Assembly: GCA_003165075.1 (NCBI GenBank)
Contig: PLSM01000096.1
Span: 17,155 to 81,154, forward strand
Origin: Acidobacteriaceae bacterium
Lineage (GTDB): Bacteria > Acidobacteriota > Terriglobia > Terriglobales > Acidobacteriaceae
Direction: 5' to 3'
Length of the DNA: 64,000 nucleotides
Shown here: in pieces, positions 18,031-28,400 of the stretch
How positions within the stretch are numbered: position 1 is the stretch's first letter
Layout: each line of letters begins with the position of its first letter
Translations under genes and position numbers: made by a program
Notes under the pieces: generated by a model
Databases searched by the model: none
Seen by the model: the letters and a program-made list of their open reading frames with translations, nothing else
What the model was told of the DNA's origin: nothing

Positions 18031-20196
18031 TCAGTTCTTGTTGTCTGATTCAGCCTGCAATTCAACTACGGTCGCGCGCCATGGAGTTGCGAGTTCCACT
18101 GAGATTCCATCGTCCATCAAGGCTCTGCCAGTCCTCGCTTCCACGTTCGTCCCGTCGTTCGCGATTCTGTATTCAGCAGCTGGATTCAGCCCGCGCAGTT
18201 TGAAAGTTTGTGACGCCAGGCTCTGCTCTAACCGGTACACCATCAGAACGCTCTTCTCCGCACTGGGTGCAACATATTGAATTGCCATCCATCCCCTGGG
18301 CGCATTGTGCGTGGGTGGCTCGGTTAGGTGATAGACATCCGACTGCACAATTGTGCTTCGAATTCTCTTGTAGAGAGCCACGTTATTCGCGGCATGCTGC
18401 AGCAGTTCAGGGGGCCAATCGAACACTTTACTGGAAATTCCGAACTGGCCGTTCATGGGGACTCGGAACATGAAGTCCCACCACTCCTGTGTATCCCTCG
18501 GCGAGACATCGCCTTCGACAGTGTCTCCAACCATCCAGTGATTACAGGCTCCCGGAGTGAACTCCAGGGTGCAGCCGTAAGCCAGTTCCACAGACGGCTT
18601 CGGCCGGACTTCGTCAGAAAGCCAGGTTGTGTTTGCGTGCGCCATGATTCCAGCATCGAAGCGTAGACCTCCGCTGGAGCAGTTTTCAATAATTAAGCCA
18701 GGGTGCGCAGCGCGCACCTCGTCCAACCACGCGTAGTAGCTGACCACTTGCTGATAGAGGATATCGCCTCGCCGTGAGTCACTCGCGGACGGGTCATATT
18801 CATCGCCAATCTCGATGTTGTAATCGATCTTCAGCCACTGGATGCCGTAGTCGTGGGCCAGCCTGTCAATCACAGACCGTGCCCATTGCCGAACTGCCGG
18901 TTTTGAAAAATCAAGTTGCAGACGGTCGCCCCGCTTTATCGGCTGACCATTGAACTTCAGGCACCAATCCGGATGCTCTTTGAAAACCTCGGAATCCACG
19001 CCAACATTCTCTATCTCCACCCATATGCCAAACTTCATTCCTAACTGCCGAACATAGCTTGCCAGTTCCTGAATTCCGTTAGGGAATGCGACAGAGTCCG
19101 CCTGATAGTCGCCCAGTTCTGTGTTCCAGTTCTTCTTGTTATACCAACCGGCATCGAGCACATAGACATCCGCACCCATCTTTGCAGCTAATGCGGCGCA
19201 CCGTTTCATCTCCGCGATGGTCATCTTTCCCGGAAACGGATACCAGGAATTGAATTGAACCAGAGGAGGGTTATTGGCAGGATTCAGAGCAAATGCATAC
19301 TCCCGCTGGTAACGATGCATCTGATTGGCTGCTTCATCGAGTCCCGCATCGGAACTGGTGAACGCAACTGCCGGCAGCGAGAAGGACTCACCGGCATTAA
19401 GTTTAAGTGCACCACCATAGTCGAATCGCATGCCGAGATCCACATTAAGATCCCGCTCCGTAAAGGAATGCTCTTCAACCAGGGGGTTGCGCGCAAAACC
19501 CATCTCCCAGTTCCCCGAGTAAGCGAGTTCCGCCAGATATCTTGTCCCGTTGCTGTGATTATGGAGGCAGAACCAGGGCGAATAATCATTCGTCGACCGC
19601 CCGCTCGTCGATGAGAATCGCCTGGTTCCGGGCCCGAGAATATCATTTCCGACCTGCCTCTCCTGACTCCACCCACCCCAGAGATAAGTTAAGTCATACT
19701 CGCCCGGGGGAAGACTCCAACTCAGGGATGGAAGGCGTTCCACGTGGAGGTCGCTGCTTCCAGTATTTACCAGGACGATTTTTCGAGTGATAACTCCTGT
19801 ATCGCCCCATACCGTATAACTCTCCCGAATCTGCAACGGCAAGCGCCGGTGGCTAAGTACCAACTCCAGCGCATCCACGCCGGGTTTGATAGGTAGGATC
19901 TTTGCAGAATCCAGTTTGAGCTCAGATGGTGTAATCTCCTCTCCTTCGGCTTGTCCATTAATGTCATAGCGCAAGAGAGAAGTTCCAGCGGATCCGGGCG
20001 CAGTCCAGGGAGCGTGCGCAGCGGGGCCAAAGTAGCTGAGCGTAACGATGTCCTGCGCCACGCGAATCACGTATTCTACCTGGCCACTTACCATTTGCCA
20101 GCAATCGTCACTCTTGCTATAACTGATTCCGGCTTGTGCCGGAACAGACAATAAGCACGCGATAAACAGCAAAATGCCGGTTCGAATCGAATACAT
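18031..20196 (-). CDS. GH36-type alpha-galactosidase, secreted (copy 1)
   Basis: Encodes 721 residues. The ATG at 20196 has a GGAGGG ribosome binding site and starts a signal peptide (GILLFIACLLSVPAQAG). The N-terminal ~300 residues are the beta-sandwich domain. The (beta/alpha)8 barrel follows: YVLDAGWYNKKNW, then WLKIDYN with the nucleophile Asp, and ENCSSGGLRFDAG...WLSDE with the acid/base Asp. It should release terminal alpha-1,6-galactose from oligosaccharides or galactomannan in the periplasm. It is the last gene of the same-strand series TonB receptor - TPR - CRTAC1 - TPR - GH36. Assignment to GH36 rather than GH31 rests on the WLKIDYN/CSSGG pair. Confidence 0.88.
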   Translation of the reverse strand: MYSIRTGILLFIACLLSVPAQAGISYSKSDDCWQMVSGQVEYVIRVAQDIVTLSYFGPAAHAPWTAPGSAGTSLLRYDINGQAEGEEITPSELKLDSAKILPIKPGVDALELVLSHRRLPLQIRESYTVWGDTGVITRKIVLVNTGSSDLHVERLPSLSWSLPPGEYDLTYLWGGWSQERQVGNDILGPGTRRFSSTSGRSTNDYSPWFCLHNHSNGTRYLAELAYSGNWEMGFARNPLVEEHSFTERDLNVDLGMRFDYGGALKLNAGESFSLPAVAFTSSDAGLDEAANQMHRYQREYAFALNPANNPPLVQFNSWYPFPGKMTIAEMKRCAALAAKMGADVYVLDAGWYNKKNWNTELGDYQADSVAFPNGIQELASYVRQLGMKFGIWVEIENVGVDSEVFKEHPDWCLKFNGQPIKRGDRLQLDFSKPAVRQWARSVIDRLAHDYGIQWLKIDYNIEIGDEYDPSASDSRRGDILYQQVVSYYAWLDEVRAAHPGLIIENCSSGGLRFDAGIMAHANTTWLSDEVRPKPSVELAYGCTLEFTPGACNHWMVGDTVEGDVSPRDTQEWWDFMFRVPMNGQFGISSKVFDWPPELLQHAANNVALYKRIRSTIVQSDVYHLTEPPTHNAPRGWMAIQYVAPSAEKSVLMVYRLEQSLASQTFKLRGLNPAAEYRIANDGTNVEARTGRALMDDGISVELATPWRATVVELQAESDNKN

Positions 20197-20472
20197 GGTA
20201 CCCTCCATCTTTACCCGAAGCCCCATAGTATTCTCTCTTCTCTAAAATAAGTTCTGTAATACGAGTCACAGTCAATTCACACCCTTTAGTTCATCCCGAT
20301 GCCGTGATCATGGCTTCCGTCGGATGTTTACCTCCATCAGGCTACATAGCGTCCTGAGTTAGACGCGCAGGCTTTGTTCCGTGGCTGCGTGGTGTCCGCC
20401 CAGCTCCACACACAATTGAGTTGCTCCATACAGAGGCGAATTAGTTTTCGGGTTTACCTTGGGCCGCGTGCC

Positions 20473-22248
20473 TCATTGTGTTCCAGTCTCCGCACCCGCT
20501 GTAGGCGCTCCTTGCATCAATGTCGACGAGGTGATAGGTCTTGTATTCTTTTTTGCTGCCACATACGCATGCTCATGCGTCTGCTTCAGATCCTTCAGTC
20601 TCGCAATCCATTCCGTTGCCTGCGTATTATCGCCGGTTTGCATGTAGGCGCGAGCCAGCAAATAGTAGGCCTCTTCCAGATCGGGATTCAGCACGATCGC
20701 TTCATTCAGTTCGCGGATTGCTTCCTTATGCCGGCCGGTCTTGGCTAACAGCTTGCCGAAAAGATAATGGTCCTCGCCATTTGCGCCAGGGAGCGCAACA
20801 GCTCGGGCGGCATATACCATCGCTTGGTCTGCATCGTTGGAGCGGTCAAAAGCCACCGCCGCACCATGTGCGAAGATTCGACTGCCCTGATCCAAATCCG
20901 ATGCCTTCCCATAGGAGGCCGCGGCCTTTGCCATGTCCCCTTGCGCAAGGAGACAAAACCCCAGCATGTTGTGGGACAAGGCCAGAGATGGGTTCTCTAA
21001 CGCTGCCCGTTCTAAAGTCGGAACCGCCTGTGCGGATCCGTTCACAATGATCTGAGCGATTCCCAGTAATAGATCGCGTTCTCCGGCTTCCAGTCCTTCA
21101 GCGTGGACACGCTGTATAACCGCCAAGGCCTCCCGGGCGTCATCATGTTGAAGTAGGAGCTTGCCCAATTCAATGCCATAGGCAGAATTGCCGGGCTCCA
21201 GCCGTATGGCCCCCTGGAGGTGACTTATCGCGAGCGCCAACTGATCCGGATTGCCGGATTCGATCATTCCAAGCGAATAAAGTGCCCGTCCGTTGCGGGG
21301 ATTTTTCTTGGCCGCGAACTCGAATGCAACCCGGGCATCCTCTGTAGCACCTGCATCCGTGTAGGCCAGGCCAAGCAAATATGCAGTCTCTCCTGTGCTG
21401 TCATCGTTCTCGGCCGGCTTCAACAGGTCGATCGCTTTGTAGTCTTCCCGCGCTCCTAGATAAGCGCGCGCCAGCAGCATATCCGGTTCACGGCTCGGTC
21501 CCGATTGCGCGCGCACGCTTTCAAAGAGAACAATGGCCTGGGCATAATCCCCCGCCTCAATCAGAGCTGCTCCCACTTGTTGCCTTGCTTCGACAGAAGT
21601 TATGGTCAGCATCCGTTCAAGAATCAGCTGCGCCTCGTCTTTTCTCCCCATTGCGAGCAGATCGACCAACAAGTGCTGGCCTACACCGACGTCATCCGGA
21701 CTTGACTTATAGGCGGCCTGCAAGTGCTCAATCGCTTCGGCTGTCGCGTGCGTTTCTTCAAGCAGAATGGCCAGGTTGTATTCCGGCTCCATCATGCCCG
21801 GTTGCGCCTTGACCACGATCTTCAATTGTTCAATGGCAGAATCAGCCTGTCCCGTGCGAATCAGGCTCAGGGCAAGGTTGTAGTGCGCCGGAAGCGCGGT
21901 CGAATCGATGCGCAGCGCCGCTTCAAGATCCACCACGGCTTCTCGGTATTGTTTCAACTGATTCTCCGCGATCCCCCGCCACGTCAGCGCGTCCGCGGAG
22001 CGCGGATTAGCCCGTACCGCCGCGCTGAATTGCACCTTCGCTGCTGCGGTATCCCGGTTGCGAAGAAGCCGGATGCCGCCCGCTATATAGGTCGCAGCAG
22101 GATCGGGTTTAGCGGCTGCTTCGAGTTGCACCGCGAGCCCCATCGTCGGCAGCGCTGTAAGGCTCGTCGCAGCCAGCAGCCCCGCGAGGACCCTGGTTCC
22201 TGCTGGCATGCTTATGCCCCACCACCGCCTCGTCTGCGCTCTTCGCAT
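20473..22248 (-). CDS. TPR-repeat protein, exported (PUL component 1)
   Basis: Encodes about 591 residues. After a signal peptide (GTRVLAGLLAATSLTALPTM) the protein is almost entirely tetratricopeptide repeats, for example SADALTWRGIAENQLKQYRE, ALPAHYNLALSLIRTGQADS and EAYYLLARAYMQTGDNTQAT. I choose the ATG at 22248; the internal ATG at 22209, preceded by GGTGGGG, is a good alternative that still keeps the signal peptide. The gene overlaps the end of the upstream CRTAC1 gene, so the two are coupled. As part of the alpha-galactoside locus it may scaffold substrate capture at the membrane (inference). Confidence 0.75.
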   Translation of the reverse strand: MRRAQTRRWWGISMPAGTRVLAGLLAATSLTALPTMGLAVQLEAAAKPDPAATYIAGGIRLLRNRDTAAAKVQFSAAVRANPRSADALTWRGIAENQLKQYREAVVDLEAALRIDSTALPAHYNLALSLIRTGQADSAIEQLKIVVKAQPGMMEPEYNLAILLEETHATAEAIEHLQAAYKSSPDDVGVGQHLLVDLLAMGRKDEAQLILERMLTITSVEARQQVGAALIEAGDYAQAIVLFESVRAQSGPSREPDMLLARAYLGAREDYKAIDLLKPAENDDSTGETAYLLGLAYTDAGATEDARVAFEFAAKKNPRNGRALYSLGMIESGNPDQLALAISHLQGAIRLEPGNSAYGIELGKLLLQHDDAREALAVIQRVHAEGLEAGERDLLLGIAQIIVNGSAQAVPTLERAALENPSLALSHNMLGFCLLAQGDMAKAAASYGKASDLDQGSRIFAHGAAVAFDRSNDADQAMVYAARAVALPGANGEDHYLFGKLLAKTGRHKEAIRELNEAIVLNPDLEEAYYLLARAYMQTGDNTQATEWIARLKDLKQTHEHAYVAAKKNTRPITSSTLMQGAPTAGAETGTQ

Positions 22249-22258
22249 AGGTATCAAC

Positions 22259-24088
22259 TTAGTTCGCCTTGCGCAGCGTCGTAAGTTTTCCCCCTTCCTG
22301 CACCAGGATGAACTGGTCGACCGCGATATTGTGCAACTGATCAACCGCCCCGCTTGGCCATTTGATCTCAAGCAAGTCGATAGTCGCCTTTTCTCCCAGT
22401 CCGAAGTGTATTCGCAGATCGTTCTGCGAGATATAGCTGCCCCCGCTCCGCACCTCGTCAATCTGCACAAGCGCTCCTGCCACGCACTTCACCCTGGCGC
22501 CAATCGCGCTTCGATTGGACTTGGTGCCAACGAGTTTGATGTTGATCCAATGGTTGTGATTCTGCTGCTTTACCTTGAGCAGCGCCGGTCTCGCATTCTG
22601 GTTGTTAATCACAACATCGACGCATCCATCGTTGTTCACGTCGCCAAAAGCGCATCCGCGGCCGGTTGAAGGTGTGGTGATGGCTGCACCGGCCATTTGT
22701 GAAACCTCTTCGAACTGGCCGTTGCCTAGATTCCTGTAGAGTACGCGAGGTTCCCGGTAAGTGGTGTCGGCGTGGATTCGTTCCAACTCCGGATACACAT
22801 GCCCCGAAACATAGAGCAGGTCAACAAATCCGTCGTTATCCGGATCGAAGAAGCCGCATCCCCAGCAGACGAAATGGGTTTCCCTGCCCAATCCCGCGGC
22901 TCCGGTCACGTTTGTAAATGTGGCATCGCCATCGTTGTGGAAGAGATCCACACCTTCGTCGGAGAAATTCGTCTTGACAATATCCAGCCAGCCATCGTGG
23001 TCGTAGTCCGCGGCGGTTACGCCCATGCCGGCCTGCGTCATGCCGTTTTCGCTGAAACCCACGCCGCGCAGCAATCCCTCTTCGCGGAAAGTTCCGTCAT
23101 GGTTGTTCATGAAGAGCAGCGCCGGCGTAGTGTCGCTGGCCATATAGATGTCGGGCCAGCCATCATTGTCAAAATCGGCCACCAAGACTCCCAGCCCGTA
23201 GAAGCCACTCTGCTTCAGTATCCCCGCTTGCGCGGAGACATCGGTGAAGGTGCCGTCTCCATTGTTGTGGTAGAGAGTGCTGGTCTCTCCGATGAGTCCG
23301 CGCGGACCGCAGTTCACTGCCAATCCGCGAAACATGCAGTAGGGATTGGTGCCTGGGTCCAGGGCATTCTGCAACGAGAAGTTGACATAGTGCGTCACGA
23401 ATAGATCGAGCTTCCCATCGCGGTCGTAGTCCAGAAAGGCGCACCCCGTACTCCATCGGCCCGGCTCACCCGCGACCTTTGCTTTTCGGCCCACCTCGGT
23501 GAAAGTGCCGTCTCCATTATTGTGATACAACACATCTTCGCCCCAATAGGTGACGAAGATATCATCAAAACCGTCGTTGTCGTAATCGCCAACGCAAACG
23601 CCCTGTCCCCATCCTGAGCGCGTCAATCCTGCTTTTGTGGTTACATCGGTAAATGTGCCGTCGCGGTTATTGTGAAATAACTTATTAGTTGGCTGGTCCT
23701 GAGAAGCGGAGAGCTCAAAGCTCGAACCGTTTACCAGGAAGATATCCAGCCAGCCATCATTGTCATAATCGATAAAGGCTACGCCCGAGCCTGTTGTTTC
23801 GAGGATGTACTTCTTGCTGGTATCGCCACCGCATACCTGGAGGAAATCCAGATGCGCTTCACGGGCTACGTCCTGCAACGAGTAACCGAGCGGTGAACCC
23901 AATGCTCTGGTTGCCGACTTTGATGCGGAGGGCGTACTCAATTGCGCCAGACCCAAGTGTGATCCTGCCCGCAAGAACAACCCCGACCCTGCCATGCGAA
24001 TGAATTCCCGGCGGTTCGGCAACAATGCACCAGCGATGCTAGTTGGCGGCTGTCGAGAAGAATCGACACATCGCCGGTTTTTGCTCAC
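22259..24088 (-). CDS. CRTAC1-type FG-GAP/UnbV protein, exported (copy 1)
   Basis: Encodes 609 residues. The N-terminus has a Tat-like signal (NRREFIRMAGSGLFLRAG). Residues ~95-500 hold repeated FG-GAP/VCBS calcium-binding blades with DYDNDGWLDIF-type loops (at least eight), a beta-propeller. The C-terminal ~80 residues are an ASPIC/UnbV domain (SGGSYISQNDLRIHFGLGEK). These proteins are extracellular or periplasmic and bind Ca2+; the ligand is unknown. It is sandwiched with 4-12-bp overlaps between two TPR genes next to a TonB receptor, a setting that suggests a glycan-handling surface complex. A paralogue lies at 33827-35692. Confidence 0.88.
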   Translation of the reverse strand: MSKNRRCVDSSRQPPTSIAGALLPNRREFIRMAGSGLFLRAGSHLGLAQLSTPSASKSATRALGSPLGYSLQDVAREAHLDFLQVCGGDTSKKYILETTGSGVAFIDYDNDGWLDIFLVNGSSFELSASQDQPTNKLFHNNRDGTFTDVTTKAGLTRSGWGQGVCVGDYDNDGFDDIFVTYWGEDVLYHNNGDGTFTEVGRKAKVAGEPGRWSTGCAFLDYDRDGKLDLFVTHYVNFSLQNALDPGTNPYCMFRGLAVNCGPRGLIGETSTLYHNNGDGTFTDVSAQAGILKQSGFYGLGVLVADFDNDGWPDIYMASDTTPALLFMNNHDGTFREEGLLRGVGFSENGMTQAGMGVTAADYDHDGWLDIVKTNFSDEGVDLFHNDGDATFTNVTGAAGLGRETHFVCWGCGFFDPDNDGFVDLLYVSGHVYPELERIHADTTYREPRVLYRNLGNGQFEEVSQMAGAAITTPSTGRGCAFGDVNNDGCVDVVINNQNARPALLKVKQQNHNHWINIKLVGTKSNRSAIGARVKCVAGALVQIDEVRSGGSYISQNDLRIHFGLGEKATIDLLEIKWPSGAVDQLHNIAVDQFILVQEGGKLTTLRKAN

Positions 24089-25281
24089 TTTGGCAATGCC
24101 TCCTCTGCAGCCGGCTTTCCGTTCATCAGCGCATTCATCTTGTTTTGAAATGTTTCGGCTCTTTCGGCCTGCAGGCGGTTGAAGGTCGCCATCTCCGCTG
24201 CCGCCTCCGGCATCTTCTTTTGTCCGCGATAGGCGAGCATCAGGACGTAGTGTGCCTGAGCTTCCTCGGGGTGCTCCGCAACCACGGCAACCAGCTGCTT
24301 TACAGCGGCGTCCGGATTGTGTTCTTCAAGCAGTATCCTGGCCAGACCTACTTCAGCTTCTACAAGATTTGGATCCAGCCTGGCAGCTTCTTCATACAGC
24401 GGCTTCGCCTTGTCCAGGTTATGGCGATGTACTTCTATATCCGCCATTGCCAAATCCGAAACGGCGGAGGCGGGATTGATTGCCTTCTCCTGGCGAAACT
24501 CATTCATCGCCTTTTCGTCCACCTCTTCCGATCCCTGGTGCAGATAGAGTTGTCCGATGCGGTAGTGCATCTGGGGCAGTTTCGGGTTATTCTGCAAAGC
24601 CAGAGAATACTCGCGGATGGCCTGATCGTAGTTATTCTGCGCCTCGTAGACCTCTCCGGCCAATTGATGAACCCGATAGGAATCCGGGTGCTTGGCCATC
24701 AACTCGCCTGCGCTTTCGTTCCACAGCCGTGTGTAGAGTTCTGCGGACTCATACAACACATCCGGGTCGCCTGGATAAAGCTGCTTCAACCGTTCCACCG
24801 TCTGCAGAGCCGGCAAGGGATCAGTGGCCCCAGCGGCGCATCCAAGCAGGGCCAATCCCGTCAGACGCTGCAACTTGCCTGCGGGCTCGCTGGCAAAGTA
24901 TTTCGATAGGATGGGTATCGCCTGCTTGCACTGGCTCAGGTCGGCCTCGCTCAATCCGAGGAAAAGTTCTGCGCGCCTAGCGGCTGGATCGATGTTCAAG
25001 GCTCTCTGCAGTGCTTCGCCGGCCTGCTCTGCCTTACCCGAGCCATAGAGCAGTATCCCCAACCCGGTCCATGCCTGGCTATTTTGCGGGTCGAGCGCCA
25101 ATATCTGGTGATATTCGCGTTCCGCTCCTGCCATATCGCCCGCGCGCAGAGACTGTTCCGCTTTGGCCATATGCTGCTGAAGCGAATTATCAGAAGAGCT
25201 TTGTCCCGAGAGCGAACAAGATGCGCTGAGTAACACGGTGAAACCCAACAAAACACTTCGACGCACCCATCTCGATCGCAT
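24085..25281 (-). CDS. TPR-repeat lipoprotein-like protein (PUL component 2)
   Basis: Encodes about 398 residues. The start at 25281 begins a signal peptide (SVLLGFTVLLSASCSLSG) whose SASC could serve as a lipobox. The body is a TPR array (EYHQILALDPQNSQAWTGLG, EYSLALQNNPKLPQMHYRIG, DPNLVEAEVGLARILLEEHN). The reading frame is open further upstream, but that part is low-complexity and lacks a signal. Its stop overlaps the start of the CRTAC1 gene (ATGA). As an outer-membrane-anchored TPR protein downstream of a TonB receptor it occupies the place a SusD-like binder has in Bacteroidetes loci (inference, no sequence similarity seen). Confidence 0.75.
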   Translation of the reverse strand: MRSRWVRRSVLLGFTVLLSASCSLSGQSSSDNSLQQHMAKAEQSLRAGDMAGAEREYHQILALDPQNSQAWTGLGILLYGSGKAEQAGEALQRALNIDPAARRAELFLGLSEADLSQCKQAIPILSKYFASEPAGKLQRLTGLALLGCAAGATDPLPALQTVERLKQLYPGDPDVLYESAELYTRLWNESAGELMAKHPDSYRVHQLAGEVYEAQNNYDQAIREYSLALQNNPKLPQMHYRIGQLYLHQGSEEVDEKAMNEFRQEKAINPASAVSDLAMADIEVHRHNLDKAKPLYEEAARLDPNLVEAEVGLARILLEEHNPDAAVKQLVAVVAEHPEEAQAHYVLMLAYRGQKKMPEAAAEMATFNRLQAERAETFQNKMNALMNGKPAAEEALPK

Positions 25282-25406
25282 AGGTCCACTCCGCTCAAGC
25301 CATGATTCTAGCTTGTCAAGAAATGCCGCCGCAACCGCAGCGCTTCCCCTACACAACGATGCCCCGTCGGATCGCGGCGGGGCATCGTCGGTTGTTCGAT
25401 TCGCGT

Positions 25407-28400
25407 CTAGAACAAATACTTCAGCGCGAACTGTGCTATACGTCCGTCACCCGCACTTGTAAGCTGGCCGATATTCCCGTTGCCTATGGAGTTCGACGGG
25501 TTGCCAAAGTTCGGGTGGTTGAAGAGGTTGAAGAACTCGCTGCGGAACTGGAGCTTCCCAGCCTCGAGAATCGGGAACTCCTTGAACAGTGAGAAGTCCA
25601 TGTTCACCCTGCTGGGGCCAAACAGCATGTTCCTTGACGATGTGCCGTAGGTTCCGTCGGCTGCCTGTGTGAACGCAGCCGGATTGAAGTAAGACGACAC
25701 GCCGCGATGTGCAGGGCTGGTGCTCACGCCCGACACAAGGTCGGCGAACTCGCCACCGATACCGGTAGCCGCGGTATCGCCGTTGCTGTTGATCGAGTAG
25801 GGTGATCCGGTCTGGGCAATAAACACGCCCTGGTTTTGCCAATCGTTGACGATCCCGGCCAAAACGCCGTGCGCGGACTTCAACTTGGGCAGTTGGTAGA
25901 TATAAGAGGATGTGAACCGGTTGCGAACGTCGTTGTCGCTCGGCCCATAGTTCTGCCTGAAATCCAGAGGATTCCGCGGGCCCAGGCCGCCCTCAGCGCC
26001 GTAGGAAACGAGGTCAAGGTATTTTCCAAAGACATACGATGCCATCAGGCTGAAGCCGTTTGCAAAGCGATGGTTGATGGTTACATCAAACGCGTCGTAG
26101 TTCGACCATCCCTGGTTGGCTTCTTCCTGGGTTTGGCCAAGGCATGGGTTAGCCAACTTGGTGACTTGGTTGATGCCGCAGTTTCCGTCGTAGGCAAACA
26201 GCCGGCGGTTGTTGATGGTGCTTTGGTTTTGGCTGAGGGTCTGAGTTTTATCGTAAGACGAGATGGGAGCGTAGTTGATGTCACGCGACAGGAACAGATG
26301 TGTTCCGTGGTTCCCAATGTAGGAAACGGTGACCACCCAGTTCTTCGCAAGCTCCTGGTCGATGGATAGGTTCCACTGCCCGGCATAGCCCTCATTGAAG
26401 TTGGGCGGCAGAACCGTCCCTTCAGCCGAGGTTGGCCAGTAGGGAGTGCCATTGATCGTATAGGACGGGCTGAACGCTGCGCGCTGGGCCGCCGTGCGAG
26501 GAATGATGAATGGGAACGGGTTGATCACGCCGGGGTTGATGTTGATGATGTCATACCCGGCTAACGCTCCCGTAGTAGGAACGTTGTTCGTAGGTATGGC
26601 CCCGTTGAGCTGGAAGTTTTCGTCAAACGGTTGCGCGGTCGAGTAGCGGTTCCAGGCAATCAGGCGAGCCTGATCCCAGAAGATGCCGTAGGCGACGCGG
26701 ATTGACGTCTTGCCGTTGGCAAAAGGATCGATGTTGAAGCCGAGGCGCGGAGCCACGTTCTTCATGCGGTTGGGAACCATGGAGCGCGGGCAGCCCAGAT
26801 CGCCATGCCCATCCGCCTTCAAAGACAGCGGAGGCCCGGGGAACGTAAATCCCGGAGGCGCCGTGGGATAGAAGGTCGACTGCGTTTTAAAGGTGGGATC
26901 GAAGCAAATCTGGTCGTTGAGGTTGTCCACCGGGGGCAGGAACGGCTCCCACCGGAAACCTGCGTCAACCGTCAGATGCCGGTTCACCTTGTAATTGTCC
27001 TGGACATACAGATCCATGGCCGTGTGCCGCAGGTCACTACGCACTTCAGTCTGCAGGTTGAAGTAGTTCGGCAGACCCAACAGCATGTCCGCCAAGGCGG
27101 TGGTACCGTTTCCGCCTTCTAGCTGATTTGGATCGGAGTATTGCCCTGAGAAGTTGAAAATGGGATCGGTAAAGTAATCCTCAATGCGGTTTACGGCCTC
27201 TTTGCGGAAGTCGCCGCCCACAGAGATGGAGTGCTTGCCGCGCACGTAGCTCAGGAAGTCGGTGTATTGCCAGGTCTGACGGTTTTGAATGAAGGTACCG
27301 TCACCGTTGTTGTTGGCGCCGCCGGATATGTTCACGTAGAACTCACTCGGGATACCGGCAGCTTCACTTCCAGGCATGCTGCCAAAAGTTCCCCAGCCAT
27401 CCGAGACCGTGGTTCCACGATGATGGGCAACGCGGGTAAAGCCCGCGACCGCAGTGTTGATGAGGCGCGGACTAAAAGTGTGGTTCCAGTCGAGAACCAC
27501 GTTCTGGTTGCGGAAGTATTTGTCGTGCGGCAGGTCCATGTTGCCGGCGCCATATCCAGTCGACAGATCCTGATTGAAGAAGAAGCGGCCAAACAGGAGA
27601 TCTTTCGTCCCGAAGTTGTGGTCGATACGCGCCAGGTACTGATTCTCATTGAGGCTGTCTTCGTTGTCGGCTGAAGGCGCGTGGTAGGTGTATCCCACGC
27701 CGCCGTTATTGGGCGTGTACATCAGGAGCTTCGCAACCATCGCCTTGGCCACCGGGTCAATGCGGTTCGCGGGAATGAGTCCGTCGGTTGCGAACGGAGC
27801 TCCGGTCGTCGGATCGATGATCGAGCCGGCTGGAAATAGAGCGCTCCCGTCACTGGTTGAATTGGGGTTCTCAGATGCCGTAAGCACCTGTCCGATGGTG
27901 ACCGTCTCGTCCTTGCGTTGCCTGGTCCCCTGCCAATACCCAAAGAAGAAGGTCTTTCCCTTCAAAATCGGTCCACCGGCATAGCCGCCGTACTGATTCA
28001 GCTTCAAGGCAGGCTTCTGCAGCCCCGCGGGATCAAAGTAGTTGTGGGAGTCCAATACCGTGTTGCGGAAGAACTCGAACACGCCGCCGTGGAAGGAGTT
28101 GGTTCCAGCCTTTGAGGCGGCGTTGATGAGGCCACCGGAACTGCGCCCATATTGCGCGGTGAAGTTGCTGGTTTGAATGTCGAACTCCTGGAGCGCGTCC
28201 GGAGCCGGAAATACGGGAGCGACCGACAGATAGGAATCCGTCATGTCCACGCCGTCCAGGAGGTAGTAGTTCGAGCCCGGACGGTTTCCGTTCACGACTA
28301 CACCCTCATGCTGGCCTTGCCCGTGCGCCACGCCATTGTTGTCGTAGGAGACACCCGGCATGATGTATTGCAACTGCAAGGTGTCGCGGCCATTGAGCGG

